The position numbers were made by a program, and so were the translations under genes. The notes under the pieces are model-generated. The model was not told the origin of the DNA, did no database searches, and saw only the letters and a list, made by a program, of their open reading frames with translations. A DNA stretch of 64,000 bases from JAJUFS01 sp036381175 (GTDB lineage Bacteria; Pseudomonadota; Gammaproteobacteria; Natronospirales; JAJUFS01), in the NCBI GenBank assembly GCA_036381175.1, contig DASVDI010000015.1, forward strand, positions 20,836 to 84,835. The letters are read 5' to 3'. Within the stretch, counting starts at the first letter, position 1. Every line of letters starts with the position of its first letter. This document shows positions 42,340 through 52,263 of this stretch, piece after piece.

Positions 42340-45300
42340 TTTCATGCCTTCCGATCAGGCCGCACGTCACGCGGCGCTGGATCCACTTCGAAGTTTCATC
42401 GTGCAGGCGCCGGCCGGTTCGGGGAAAACCGGATTGCTGACGCAGCGTTTCCTCCGGCTGCTCGCCTGCGTCGAGCAGCCGGAAGAAATTGTCGCCATCA
42501 CGTTCACGCGCAAGGCCGCGGCGGAAATGCGCGAGCGAATCCTGAACGCGATGCGTGATGCGCGACGGAATGAAACCGTTCCCGGTTCCGCGAACGAAAA
42601 ACGCACGCGCGAGCTCGCACTCACCGCTCTTGTGCATGACAAAAAGCATGGCTGGGGTTTACTGGAAAACCCTGCGCGCTTGCGCGTGACGACTATCGAT
42701 GCTTTCAACGCCATGCTGACGCGCCAATTGCCGATACGCTCCGGCCTGGGACAACCGCCGTCGATCGCCGAGCAGGCATCGGAGTTGTACCGCGCGGCCG
42801 CGCTTCGCCTGCTAGCGGGACTGGACCGGAAGGATGATGTGGGCGAGGCGATGCGGGCCTTGCTTGCGCATCTCGACAATCGTCTCGACGAACTCACTGA
42901 CCTGCTCGCCGCGATGCTCGCGCGTCGCGATCTCTGGTTGCGGCATCTCGAGATCGGCGGGCTGGATCGCGATGCGCTGGAAAGTGCGCTCGCACGCGAG
43001 GTGGAAAACGTCTTGCAGGTTCTTGATGTCGAGTTTCCCCTGCATGTTCGTGCAGAAATTCCGGTCATAGCCGAGCGCTGCGCGGTCCATCTTGCCGTGG
43101 CTGACCGGGATGCCGTTGACAACGACTGGCTGCGAGACCTTGCGCAACTGGAAACGTCTCCGGGTTCGCGCGCGCGCGATCTTTCAGCTTGGCAACTGTT
43201 CGCGAAATTCCTGTTGACCACGTCAAACGAGTTACGCAAGCCGCGTGGATTGAACGCGAAAACCGGTTTTCCGTCCGCCAGTGATCGCGGCATTGGCGTG
43301 GATGAAAAAGCTGCGCGCGATCAACACAAGGTCGCGATGAGCGAAGTGCTCGCGGCGCTGGCAGATCGTCCTGTCGTTATCGAGTTACTGCAACGCGTCG
43401 CGCAATTACCGACTGTCCGTTACACCGACGCGCAATGGAAGTTGCTGGATTCGTTGAATCACTTGTTGCCGTACGCTGTGCTGGCTTTGCAGGAAATCTT
43501 CCGCGATCGCGGCGAAGTGGATTTCCCCGAACTCGCCATTCGCGCGCGGGAAGCGCTTGGTGACGCGGAAGCGCCGACGGATCTCGCACTTCGACTCGAT
43601 CACCAGATCCGGCACTTGCTTGTCGATGAATTCCAGGACACCTCGCACAGCCAGATCGATTTACTACTTCGCCTGACGCGAGAATGGCAGCCCGGCGACG
43701 GGCGCAGGCTGTTTTTGGTTGGTGATCCCATGCAATCCATCTACCAGTTTCGTGAAGCGGAGGTCGGACATTTTCTTGCGGTGCGCGATGCCGGTCTTGG
43801 TGAGCTCGATCTGCATTCGCTGCGCCTCACGGCGAATTTCCGTTCGCAGGAAAATATCGTCGCGTGGGTGAACAACGCATTCGCAGAAATATTTCCTGAA
43901 CGCGACGACATTGCCATGGGCGCGATCTCCTTCGAGCCCTCCGAAGCCGTGAAGCCGGCGCTGGATGGCGCTGCCATTCACGTTCATGCATTCGCACAAC
44001 ATGCGAAAGATGAAGAAGCCGGATGTGTTGTCGAACAGATTCGTACAGCGCTCGCAGATGCTGACAATGCCACCACCGCCGTGCTGGTTCGCGGTCGCGC
44101 GCACCTCGCGCGCATTCTTCCCTTGTTGCGTGAAAACGCCGTTCCGTTCCGCGCCGTGGAACTGGATTCGCTGGAATCGGCGCCGGTGGTGCAGGATCTG
44201 CTTGCGCTGACGCGCGCGCTGGTGAATCCGGTGGACACGACCGCGTTGCTTGCCGTGCTGCGTGCGCCGTGGTGCGGACTGGACTTGCATGAGCTGGCTG
44301 CGCTTGCGCGAGGCGGCGATAACCTCTGTCGCGACGTGCTTGATTCGCAACACCTGAAACCGTTGTCACCGGCGACACGCGAACGCCTTTCGCGCACCTT
44401 GCGAGTACTCGATGACGCCATGGATGCCCGCGGACGCATGCCCTTGCGTGAACGCGTGGAAACCGCCTGGTACGCGCTTGCCGCACCTGCCGTATTGCGC
44501 GAGCACGAAGACTTCGAAAACGCGCGGCTTTATTTCGAACTTTTGCAGCAGCTTGAAGACGCAGGCGATCTCGATGACGTAAACGTATTCGACGAACGCC
44601 TGAAAAAATTGTTCACCGTACCGGACCCCGACGCGGATGAGGCCGTGCAGGTCATGACCTTGCACAAGGCCAAGGGATTGCAGTTCGATACCGTCATCAT
44701 TCCTGCGCTGGACCAGGTGACGGGGCGCAAGGACAAGTTGTTGTTTCACTGGATGGAACGCCCGCAAGCCGATGGCGACGCGCATGTCCTGCTCGGCCCG
44801 GTGAAATCGCGTGAGGACGCCGAAGGTGGTGCGATTTACCGTTTCATCGAAAGGCTCAAGGAAGAAAAGGAATCACTGGAACGCGCGCGCCTGCTGTACG
44901 TCGGAATTACTCGTGCCGTTCGCCATGTTCACCTGCTCGGCAAGGCGCGTTATGCGACCAATCGTGGCGGGTTATCGCTGGCGCCGCCGGTGGCAGGTTC
45001 GCTGCTGGAATTGCTGTGGCCGTTGCCGCACGTGCGCGCGGCGTTCGAAGCGTTGCCGTTGCCCGTGGAAAAGCCGGTGCACGGAATACCGGTTGCCGGC
45101 GACAACGTCCTGCATCGCCTGCCGAGTGGGTGGCTGCCACCAGCGCCGGAACCCGGTCCGGCAGTGAACGTGAAACGGCGCGGTACGGGCAGTGAATCCG
45201 GGCAGATCATTTACGAGTGGGCGGGCGACCGCGTGCGGCATGTCGGCACGCTGGTGCATCGCGTACTGGAACGCATGGCGCGCGATGGCCTGGAAAACTG

Positions 45301-45751
45301 GAACGCGGAAAATCTGCAGGCCCTGCCGGTTGAGGCGCAACTCGCGGCACTGGGATTGCCGGATGCGGATTGCGCACCGGCTGCCGTGGAGGTGCGCGAC
45401 ATTCTTTCCCGTGTGCTCGAATCGAAACACGCAACGTGGATTCTCGCGCCACATGGGGGCGCGATGACGGAATGGGCACTGGGCGGCATCGATCGTGACG
45501 AACGCGTGAGCGTAAGCATTGATCGCAGTTTCGTGGATGCCGACGGCACGCGCTGGATCATCGATTACAAGACCAGCACGCATGAAGGCGGCAATATCGA
45601 AGGTTTTCTCAATGAACAACAGCGGCGTTATCGCGGGCAACTGGAACGTTACGCGCGCCTCGTGCATGCGCTGGAAGGCAAGCCAGTGAAAGTGGCGCTG
45701 TATTTTCCCTTGCAGGACGCGTTTTGCGCGTGGACGCCGGACCTGGATTAA
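42332..45751 (+). CDS. AddA-like UvrD/Rep helicase-nuclease
   Basis: This 1139-residue superfamily 1 helicase has a C-terminal PD-(D/E)XK nuclease. The start MTDFMPSDQAARHAALDP at 42332 has a strong GGAGGAAGG site. Motifs in order: Walker A APAGSGKTGLLTQRFLRLLA, ITFTRKAAAEM, Walker B HLLVDEFQDTSHSQ, GDPMQSIYQFREAE, TANFRSQ, VMTLHKAKGLQFD, YVGITRAVRHVHLLGKARY, and the nuclease IIDYKTSTHEGG near the end with QLERYARLV. It forms the motor of an AddAB-type break-repair complex with the preceding protein. The frame upstream of 42332 overlaps the previous gene and is not used. Confidence 0.93.
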   Translation: MTDFMPSDQAARHAALDPLRSFIVQAPAGSGKTGLLTQRFLRLLACVEQPEEIVAITFTRKAAAEMRERILNAMRDARRNETVPGSANEKRTRELALTALVHDKKHGWGLLENPARLRVTTIDAFNAMLTRQLPIRSGLGQPPSIAEQASELYRAAALRLLAGLDRKDDVGEAMRALLAHLDNRLDELTDLLAAMLARRDLWLRHLEIGGLDRDALESALAREVENVLQVLDVEFPLHVRAEIPVIAERCAVHLAVADRDAVDNDWLRDLAQLETSPGSRARDLSAWQLFAKFLLTTSNELRKPRGLNAKTGFPSASDRGIGVDEKAARDQHKVAMSEVLAALADRPVVIELLQRVAQLPTVRYTDAQWKLLDSLNHLLPYAVLALQEIFRDRGEVDFPELAIRAREALGDAEAPTDLALRLDHQIRHLLVDEFQDTSHSQIDLLLRLTREWQPGDGRRLFLVGDPMQSIYQFREAEVGHFLAVRDAGLGELDLHSLRLTANFRSQENIVAWVNNAFAEIFPERDDIAMGAISFEPSEAVKPALDGAAIHVHAFAQHAKDEEAGCVVEQIRTALADADNATTAVLVRGRAHLARILPLLRENAVPFRAVELDSLESAPVVQDLLALTRALVNPVDTTALLAVLRAPWCGLDLHELAALARGGDNLCRDVLDSQHLKPLSPATRERLSRTLRVLDDAMDARGRMPLRERVETAWYALAAPAVLREHEDFENARLYFELLQQLEDAGDLDDVNVFDERLKKLFTVPDPDADEAVQVMTLHKAKGLQFDTVIIPALDQVTGRKDKLLFHWMERPQADGDAHVLLGPVKSREDAEGGAIYRFIERLKEEKESLERARLLYVGITRAVRHVHLLGKARYATNRGGLSLAPPVAGSLLELLWPLPHVRAAFEALPLPVEKPVHGIPVAGDNVLHRLPSGWLPPAPEPGPAVNVKRRGTGSESGQIIYEWAGDRVRHVGTLVHRVLERMARDGLENWNAENLQALPVEAQLAALGLPDADCAPAAVEVRDILSRVLESKHATWILAPHGGAMTEWALGGIDRDERVSVSIDRSFVDADGTRWIIDYKTSTHEGGNIEGFLNEQQRRYRGQLERYARLVHALEGKPVKVALYFPLQDAFCAWTPDLD

Positions 45752-45760
45752 ACTGCTCCC

Positions 45761-46666
45761 ATGTCAAAGAAGCTGAACGAACAACTGGTTGTCGCGATTT
45801 CCTCCCGAGCGCTGTTCGACCTGGAGGAAAGTCATCGCATCTTCATGGAGAAGGGCGTCGAAGAATACGCGCGCTACCAGATCGAAAACGAAGACGTGCT
45901 GTTGGAGCCAGGCATTGCGTTTTCGCTGGTGCGAAAGCTTTTGCATCTGAACGACGCCGGTCCGCAGAAAGTCGAGATCATTTTGCTTTCACACAACTCG
46001 GCGGACACCGGCCTGCGCATTTTCAATTCCGTCGCGCATTACGGCATGAACATCACGCGTGCGGCGTTCACCAATGGCGCATCACCGTGGCGCTATGTCG
46101 CGCCGTTTGGCGCAAACCTGTTTCTTTCCGCGGAACCGGAAGATGTCGTCAATGCGCTGGACGCTGGCTTCGCGGCCGCGACCATCCTTCCCGGCAAGGC
46201 GACGGCAGAGGCGGGTGCCGATCAGTTGCGCATCGCCTTCGACGGTGATGCCGTGATCTTTTCCGACGAGGCGGAACGTATTTACAAAGAGAAAGGCCTG
46301 GAAGCATTCGCGTCCAGCGAACGCGAATCCGCACGCAAACCGTTGTCGGGCGGGCCGTTCAAGGATTTTCTCACCGCCTTGCATCGCATCCAGGCAGAGT
46401 TTCCGATGGATGCGTCACCGATCCGCACAGCACTTGTCACGGCGCGTTCCGCGCCCGCGCACGAGCGCGTGATTCGCACACTGCGTGCCTGGCATATCCG
46501 TATCGATGAAGCCCTGTTTCTCGGTGGCATGGAGAAGACGGAGTTTCTCAAGGCGTTCGGCGCGGATATCTTTTTCGATGACCAGAGCGGGCACGTGGAA
46601 CTCGCGCGCGAACACGTGCCGTCCGGACACGTGCCGCACGGCGTCGCCAACCAGAAAGTGAAATAA
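45761..46666 (+). CDS. 5'-nucleotidase (cN-I-like)
   Basis: This 301-residue protein matches the cytosolic 5'-nucleotidase family related to eukaryotic cN-I. Segments seen are LVVAISSRALFDLEESHRIF (catalytic region), ILLSHNSADTGLRIFNS, ITRAAFTNGASPWRYV, and a late LFLGGMEKTEFLKAFGADIFFDDQ with the Asp-Asp metal site. It hydrolyses nucleoside monophosphates, helping balance the nucleotide pool. It starts 9 bp after the helicase gene and may be co-transcribed. It is convergent with the carbonic anhydrase gene with no terminator in the short gap. Confidence 0.9.
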   Translation: MSKKLNEQLVVAISSRALFDLEESHRIFMEKGVEEYARYQIENEDVLLEPGIAFSLVRKLLHLNDAGPQKVEIILLSHNSADTGLRIFNSVAHYGMNITRAAFTNGASPWRYVAPFGANLFLSAEPEDVVNALDAGFAAATILPGKATAEAGADQLRIAFDGDAVIFSDEAERIYKEKGLEAFASSERESARKPLSGGPFKDFLTALHRIQAEFPMDASPIRTALVTARSAPAHERVIRTLRAWHIRIDEALFLGGMEKTEFLKAFGADIFFDDQSGHVELAREHVPSGHVPHGVANQKVK

Positions 46667-46679
46667 AAGCGGTTAAGTG

Positions 46680-47273
46680 TTACGCCGAGACGGTAACGTC
46701 GAGATCACGCAACAGGCCGTCGCGCACTGAGTAAATCCAGCCGTGAATGTCCAACGCCTGGCCGCGTGCCCACGCGTCCTGCACGATGGTCGTGCGGCGC
46801 AGATTATCCACCTGCTGCACGACATTCAGCTCGCACATCCGGTCAAGGCGGGCGTCGCCTTCGAGAGAATCCAGCGATGCTGCGTGATCGTGGCAGACAT
46901 GCTGGATCGGCCGGAGCCAGTTATCGACCAGCCCGTGTCGCTGGTCTTCCAGCGCCGCGCGCACGCCGCCGCAACCATAATGTCCCGTTACCATGACGTG
47001 GCGAACCTTCAACACGTCGACCGCGAACTGCAGCACGGAAAGACAATTCATGTCCGAGTGCTGTACGAGGTTTGCGATGTTTCGATGCACGAAGACTTCG
47101 CCGGGGCGAAGATCGATGATCTCGTTCGCGGGGACGCGTGAATCGGAACAGCCGATCCAGAAATACTGCGGCGTTTGCTGTTTCGCGAGCTCGGCAAAGA
47201 ACTCCGGATCGCGCGCATTGACCTTCTCGGCCCAGCGGCGGTTGTTATCAAAAAGCTGCTTGAGTGTTTTCAT
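46680..47273 (-). CDS. can: Beta-class carbonic anhydrase
   Basis: This 197-residue enzyme interconverts CO2 and bicarbonate in the cytosol. Zinc ligands are visible: Cys and the Asp/Arg dyad in WIGCSDSRVPANEI, then His and Cys in VTGHYGCGGVRAA. RNIANLV and the C-terminal LDIHGWIYSVRDGLL are family landmarks. The ATG at 47273 is preferred over the TTG three codons upstream. Single gene. Confidence 0.96.
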   Translation of the reverse strand: MKTLKQLFDNNRRWAEKVNARDPEFFAELAKQQTPQYFWIGCSDSRVPANEIIDLRPGEVFVHRNIANLVQHSDMNCLSVLQFAVDVLKVRHVMVTGHYGCGGVRAALEDQRHGLVDNWLRPIQHVCHDHAASLDSLEGDARLDRMCELNVVQQVDNLRRTTIVQDAWARGQALDIHGWIYSVRDGLLRDLDVTVSA

Positions 47274-47322
47274 GGACGACAATTCTGAATGCTGTTTGCG
47301 TGCAACTCAAGTGCGGGATGTG

Positions 47323-47925
47323 TCAGGGATTCAGTCGCTCGATGATCCAGCCGTTGTCGACTTGCCGGTAACGCAACCGATCGTGCAGGCGATCAATATG
47401 GTTTTGCCAGAACTCGATGCTTTCCGGAATCACGCGATAACCGCCCCAGTGCGGCGGACGCGATACGTCAGCGGGGAATTCCTGTTCGAATCGTTGGAAC
47501 CGTGCATCGAGCGTTGCACGATCAGGAATGACGCGGCTCTGCTCGGATGCCCAGGCGCCGATCTGGGAGCGGCGCGGGCGCGTGGCGAAATAGGCGTCGG
47601 ATTTCGCCGGCGAAATCTTCTCGATGCGGCCTTCCACGCGCACCTGCCGTCCCGCCGCTGGCCACCAGAACAGCAATGCCGCGTGCGGGTTGGCTTCCAG
47701 TTCCGCGCTTTTGCGGCTGCCGTAATTCGTGAAGAACACAAATCCTTCGGCGCCGTATTCCTTGAGAAGCACGATGCGCGCAGACGGCCGACCGGCAGCA
47801 TCGGCCGTGGCCAGCGTCATGGCGGTGGGTTCACCGGTCGCAAGCGGTTTTGCTGCTTCGTACCAACTGGTGAAAAGCGCCAGCGGATCGTGCGGCGCCT
47901 CGGATTCGAGAAGCGTATGGGTCAT
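47323..47925 (-). CDS. pdxH: Pyridoxamine 5'-phosphate oxidase
   Basis: This 200-residue FMN enzyme makes pyridoxal 5'-phosphate. It matches the family end to end: DPLALFTSWYEAA, AMTLATADAAGRPSARIVLLK, GFVFFTNYGSRKSAELEANP, WWPAAGRQVRVEG, SQIGAWASEQS, HWGGYRVIPESIEFWQ, RLHDRLRYRQ and the terminal RLNP. It lies just after the tRNA-Pro terminator, so it is transcribed independently of the tRNA. Confidence 0.97.
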   Translation of the reverse strand: MTHTLLESEAPHDPLALFTSWYEAAKPLATGEPTAMTLATADAAGRPSARIVLLKEYGAEGFVFFTNYGSRKSAELEANPHAALLFWWPAAGRQVRVEGRIEKISPAKSDAYFATRPRRSQIGAWASEQSRVIPDRATLDARFQRFEQEFPADVSRPPHWGGYRVIPESIEFWQNHIDRLHDRLRYRQVDNGWIIERLNP

Positions 47926-47953
47926 GGCGTATCCGCGAATCCCGGCGAAGGAA

Positions 47954-47984
47954 AATAAAAAAAGCCCGCCGATTGGCGGGCTTT
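47954..47984 (-). terminator. Intrinsic terminator of tRNA-Pro
   Basis: On the minus strand the arms AAAGCCCGCC and GGCGGGCTTT are followed by a T-run (TTTTATTTTC). Confidence 0.85.
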
Positions 47985-47992
47985 GATGAACC

Positions 47993-48069
47993 TGGTCGGG
48001 GTGAGAGGATTTGAACCTCCGGCCCCTACGTCCCGAACGTAGTGCTCTACCAGGCTGAGCTACACCCCG
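47993..48069 (-). tRNA. tRNA-Pro (CGG)
   Basis: This is a 77-nt cloverleaf on the minus strand with acceptor CGGGGTG paired to CACCCCG, encoded CCA, anticodon stem CTACG/CGTAG and loop TTCGGGA, giving anticodon CGG. It resembles E. coli proK. Confidence 0.95.
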
Positions 48070-48118
48070 CGAAGGGCGGGAAATATACGCAAATCCCCGA
48101 CTGGATGCAATTCCGGCG

Positions 48119-48538
48119 TCAGCCGGGAATACAGTCGTCGGTCACATCGGTTGTACCTTTCCACGCCGTCAGGTCCCCGCGCTGGTTGATCCGGAATTCG
48201 TTGCAGTCCGGGTCATTGTGCTGCGGCGAGTCAGGAGCCGCAGTGGCCGCGATGAGGAAACTGGCGGCGCCGGCATCACGAATTTCCAGGGTGTAATGAT
48301 CGTTCGCCGTATGGCTTTGTATCTGGAGTTCCGTGAACAACAACGTATATGCGCTATTGGAAAGAAAGAATTTCTCCTGTGCCGCGGCGGCCTGCATCAA
48401 TGCCGAGACCGCTTCCGATCGTCGCGCCTTGGTGATGTATTGCTGATAACTCGGCACGGCGACGGCCGCGAGAATTGCCACTATCACCGTGACGATGATC
48501 AACTCGATCAGCGTAAACCCGTTCATCCCTGTACGCAT
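48119..48538 (-). CDS. pilE: Type IV minor pilin PilE
   Basis: This 139-residue type IV pilin has a prepilin leader ending in Gly before FTLIELIIVTVIVAILAAVA (PilD cleavage between G7 and F8, Glu at mature position 5). The SYQQYITKARRSEA segment and the C-terminal Cys pair (DPDCNEF, DDCIPG) are typical of PilE. It is the last gene of a minor-pilin operon and would be part of the priming complex at the pilus tip. It is 50 bp after pilY1. Confidence 0.93.
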   Translation of the reverse strand: MRTGMNGFTLIELIIVTVIVAILAAVAVPSYQQYITKARRSEAVSALMQAAAAQEKFFLSNSAYTLLFTELQIQSHTANDHYTLEIRDAGAASFLIAATAAPDSPQHNDPDCNEFRINQRGDLTAWKGTTDVTDDCIPG

Positions 48539-48587
48539 CGTTCCGCTCCTTGATTCAGTTTTGTCCTTTGTATGCGATCAATCACCA

Positions 48588-51500
48588 TTATTGTTCTACG
48601 CCGTCATCGTCCCTTTGAATATTCCAGAATGTTCTTCGCACTGCACCGCCTTTACCGGTATCCGGATGGTAGTCGGACCGGCCGACGAAGGAGACGGTTT
48701 CGACTACACCCGTTTCCTCATCTTCAATGAACATGATGGTTACTGGCGGGGGGATGGTGCCGTGTGGCAGCTCGGTTTCCCGGTCCCCTGGCGGCACGAC
48801 ACCATCGTTGTCCGAGTCGGGTACTCCGGCGTCGATCAAGTTCAGCGAGTAGAGCCGCGCGGTGCCGGGCTGAGAGTTGCAATCGGTAGCGTTGAGGGGG
48901 GTCGGATCGAAGGTGGTGAAGAACACGCGGTAGTCGAAGGTGGTTGCCTGCGCCAATGCCTTCTCGCCTTCGTATCCGAGTGCAATCATCCAGCCCTCTT
49001 TCTGCAGGAGTTCCGCGCGTTCGGCAGCGGCCTGATCTGGATTCTGGATTGCGTTGTCCGTGGCGTCGTACAGATCGTCGGTCGTGATTCCATAGTTGTA
49101 ACTCGTCGGCGTGTCGAAGACGTACGGATCCTTGATCGAGAAAAGGTAATTTTGTGTTGTCATGTTCGACTTCGGTCGTTCACGATCGCCGGAACCAATG
49201 TTGATCGCCCAATAGCCCAACCCATCCTTCGCAACCAGCACTACGTCCGGCTCATTGAAGAACTTGCGGTTGCCAGCCAAACCGCTGGTGCTCAGTGATG
49301 CGATCATGCCGCCCGTGATGGAACCTGAGGCGTTGTCGATGTCGAAGCGGAAAATTCTTCCGCCGAGGTCAGCGGCGTAGATGAGGTCGTCCAGACCATC
49401 GCCATTCTTGTCCTTTATTTCCACGGGGGCCGCGATCGAGCTCTTCATGTCGGTGAGCGGCAGGTCTCCGCCTGGCCCTGCTTGCCACAGCAAGCTGCCA
49501 TCTTCGGCGTCCACGATATAAAGCGCGTTACCGATCGTGTCATCTATATAGCCCAAGGTGGCGTCGTTGCTATCTTGCGTAGCCGCGTCGTAGCCGCCAC
49601 CGAACACCAGGACAGTGGTTGCCTCGCCGCCGACCTTGATTGTCGCAATTCGCGGCTCCGACCAGGTTTGCGCCAGGTTCTCGAAGCCTTCCGTTCCGCC
49701 CTGAATGCGCCACATGAGTTTTGGAGAAGTCTTGTCAGTCACATCCAGGGCGTAGATGGATTGCCCGCCGCGACGCATGCCAAAGAAAAGCCATTTCTTC
49801 TCCGTGTTACCCGCGCCTTCGACATGGTGAATGATGGAGCTGTCAAGGCCATAAGCAAGGCGTGGTTCTTCCGGCGTCTGGTAAATGTCAGCGAAGTTAT
49901 GCATGACCTCGGTCGGGATGAATGACCAGAGTTCATGTCCCTCTTCCGCGTCAATCGCGTGCAGGAAACCGTCGTTTGTCGGCGCGTAAATGACCTGCGA
50001 TGCCGTTGCTTCCTCGCTGCCGTAATTCACTACCGCGGGAATGCCGTGCGGTGATGCGCCCATGGCTCTGCGTGGTTCGATCGTGTCTTCGTCATTATCT
50101 TCATCACGAACGTCGTAGCCGATCATGTAACTGTGGATCTCGTCGAGTAGATCGGAGTCAACGTCAAGGCCAACTGTCTCGTTCGAGAGATTGCCAAGGG
50201 TGAACGCGTTGGTAGTGCTCGTCAGGTCTTTGTTGTTTGGATCGCCGAACCAACTGTAGGCGTAGTGGATACTACTTGCGCCGGCCGCACCGCCGAGTTT
50301 TGTCTTGTTACCGTCCTGACCGCCGTTCGCAATAATCGCGAGATCGTTATTTTCGTCAGTCCAGTAGCTGAGCGCATCGATCCGAACGGTACTGGAATCA
50401 TCATTCAATGCCGGATTGTTTCTTGCATCGACGATGCGATAGTGGCCGTCAGGCTGCTCTGCCAACCGGTATTTCTTCACGTTGCCCGGCCAGCGCACGG
50501 AATCGTAAATCGGATCGAACATGGTGAAGTACAGGCTGTCTTCGTGCGAAAGCCGGTTGAAGGCGTTCACCGTTACCGCAGGTGATGACTGAGTCTGGTT
50601 GCTTGCGATTTCCTCGCGGAATATCACCTGGAACGCGTTCTTGAGATCTTCGTAATTCGTCACTTGTGTGAATCGGCCACCACCGCGTTCGGCAGCTTCC
50701 GTGAGCAAGGCAGAGCCGCCCGCGGTGATGTCGGTGCCGAAACCCACGGTGTAAGTGGTCACGGTCTGTTCGCCCTCCATGAGCGGTAACAGATCCTCAT
50801 TGGCCATGTAGTCGGCAACTTCACGAATGCAACTGCGAGTGTCGATGGTATTTGGATCGCCGTCGCTGTCGTCGCAGGTTGCGGCGCCATAGTTATCGGC
50901 GGCATTCGGCAGATATTGGAAGTGATCGTCAGTGCTCGTGTCGCCGCTCGGGTCGCCATCGGAAAGGAAAATGACGGCGTTTTTCTGGCACTCGAAGACA
51001 ATGGGACTTTGATATTGATTGGAATTTCCGGAGCTGCGACTTTCCGCGACGCTCGATACGTTGACGTGATTCGTCGTGTTGTTGTCCCACGGCCAGACGC
51101 TGGGGTCGATGTTCCAGGTTTCCGCGCCATCGCCGAAGATTACCGATCCACCGCGAAATACCTGCAGTGCCTCGAACAGGCTTTCGCCGAGGGGTGTGCC
51201 ACCATCATCGGCGGGATCGATTTCATAGACGCGGTCGATCAATGCCTGTCGATTGGCACTGATGATGGTGTTGCCGTTCTCCTGCGTATTTTCACCGAGC
51301 GCGACGAACTCCTTGATCATATAGGCGCCGTCGGAGTCGCCTTCATTTATGCTCTCAACCTTGACGTCGAAACGCATGACACCGAGCCGCGTTTCAGGCG
51401 GTAGCTCGGCGATGACTTCCTTCAGCGCCGTCTGGACTGCGGCCAGCCGTGTCTGTGACCAGCGGAAGTAGTTGATGTAGTTGCCGGTGGCGACGAGTCG

Positions 51501-52223
51501 TCGTGTTATATCGTCAAAGTTCTTGGCTTGGCCTTGAGCACTTGTCCAGCCGTTGGTCGTCCCCGAATCACGTGGCCACGGGTAAGATGCAGGGTAGCCG
51601 CCACCGCCGTGAACTCCTGCATCCGAAGCGCATTCGCGCCACACTTTTTGGCTGTCGATCGTGTCAACGCCATTGAAGTCGTCGCTGAGGGATTCCCATT
51701 CGCCATTTAGATCCTTGCCGTTGAACTTGTAATCGCCGTTTGGCCCCGCAGTTCTCGGCCGGAACTCCCCAAACCGGTCAATGGCAACATGGTTATCCCG
51801 CACCGCTCTGCAGGCGTTGGCGGAAAGTGGAAAGTTGTCGCCGTCACACTCCTCGAAATCGTCGTCTGTGACATCGTCAAGATCAGAGTCACCGTCGCCG
51901 TCGTTGTCGGCGCTGAAACTGCTCCAGTAGACGGTGTCGGGATCGCACGGGCCGGGATAGGTCCGGGCCGCGACATAGGCTTCGCCCCAGTAGGTTTCCG
52001 GATCAACCGTAAAACCCAGCATGTCCTCACCGTGCTTCGTCATGCTTCCGGACGTATCGAGCACGATGAGAATGTTGGCGCCGATTGCCGAACTCGAGTC
52101 TTCGTTCGTTGAGTTCAGGTAAAGCTCGCTGAGTTCATCCGCATACACAGGATTGATGAGGGTCGCGGTGCACGAAAGAAATGCGAGCAGGAAGTGAAGG
52201 ATTTTCGCGGTGTCTTGTTTCAT
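48588..52223 (-). CDS. pilY1: PilY1, type IV pilus tip adhesin/assembly protein
   Basis: This 1211-residue exported protein has a signal peptide (ILHFLLAFLSCTATLINPVYA). Its N-terminal von Willebrand A-like domain has the MIDAS motif DTSGSM and shows HFQYLPNAADN and YTVGFGTDI. The C-terminal half is a quinoprotein-like beta-propeller with repeats such as QVIYAPTNDGFLHAIDAEEG, PRLAYGLDSS, WRIQGG and LIYAADLGGRIFRFDI. Calcium-type Asp clusters (DEDNDEDTIE, DSDNDG) are present. It promotes pilus extension and adhesion. GGAGGT precedes ATG 52223, and the frame before that is not used. Its position between pilX and pilE is canonical. Confidence 0.95.
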   Translation of the reverse strand: MKQDTAKILHFLLAFLSCTATLINPVYADELSELYLNSTNEDSSSAIGANILIVLDTSGSMTKHGEDMLGFTVDPETYWGEAYVAARTYPGPCDPDTVYWSSFSADNDGDGDSDLDDVTDDDFEECDGDNFPLSANACRAVRDNHVAIDRFGEFRPRTAGPNGDYKFNGKDLNGEWESLSDDFNGVDTIDSQKVWRECASDAGVHGGGGYPASYPWPRDSGTTNGWTSAQGQAKNFDDITRRLVATGNYINYFRWSQTRLAAVQTALKEVIAELPPETRLGVMRFDVKVESINEGDSDGAYMIKEFVALGENTQENGNTIISANRQALIDRVYEIDPADDGGTPLGESLFEALQVFRGGSVIFGDGAETWNIDPSVWPWDNNTTNHVNVSSVAESRSSGNSNQYQSPIVFECQKNAVIFLSDGDPSGDTSTDDHFQYLPNAADNYGAATCDDSDGDPNTIDTRSCIREVADYMANEDLLPLMEGEQTVTTYTVGFGTDITAGGSALLTEAAERGGGRFTQVTNYEDLKNAFQVIFREEIASNQTQSSPAVTVNAFNRLSHEDSLYFTMFDPIYDSVRWPGNVKKYRLAEQPDGHYRIVDARNNPALNDDSSTVRIDALSYWTDENNDLAIIANGGQDGNKTKLGGAAGASSIHYAYSWFGDPNNKDLTSTTNAFTLGNLSNETVGLDVDSDLLDEIHSYMIGYDVRDEDNDEDTIEPRRAMGASPHGIPAVVNYGSEEATASQVIYAPTNDGFLHAIDAEEGHELWSFIPTEVMHNFADIYQTPEEPRLAYGLDSSIIHHVEGAGNTEKKWLFFGMRRGGQSIYALDVTDKTSPKLMWRIQGGTEGFENLAQTWSEPRIATIKVGGEATTVLVFGGGYDAATQDSNDATLGYIDDTIGNALYIVDAEDGSLLWQAGPGGDLPLTDMKSSIAAPVEIKDKNGDGLDDLIYAADLGGRIFRFDIDNASGSITGGMIASLSTSGLAGNRKFFNEPDVVLVAKDGLGYWAINIGSGDRERPKSNMTTQNYLFSIKDPYVFDTPTSYNYGITTDDLYDATDNAIQNPDQAAAERAELLQKEGWMIALGYEGEKALAQATTFDYRVFFTTFDPTPLNATDCNSQPGTARLYSLNLIDAGVPDSDNDGVVPPGDRETELPHGTIPPPVTIMFIEDEETGVVETVSFVGRSDYHPDTGKGGAVRRTFWNIQRDDDGVEQ

Positions 52224-52263
52224 GACGACCTCCGTGTCGTGAAGCTGGATATTGGGTGAATGG

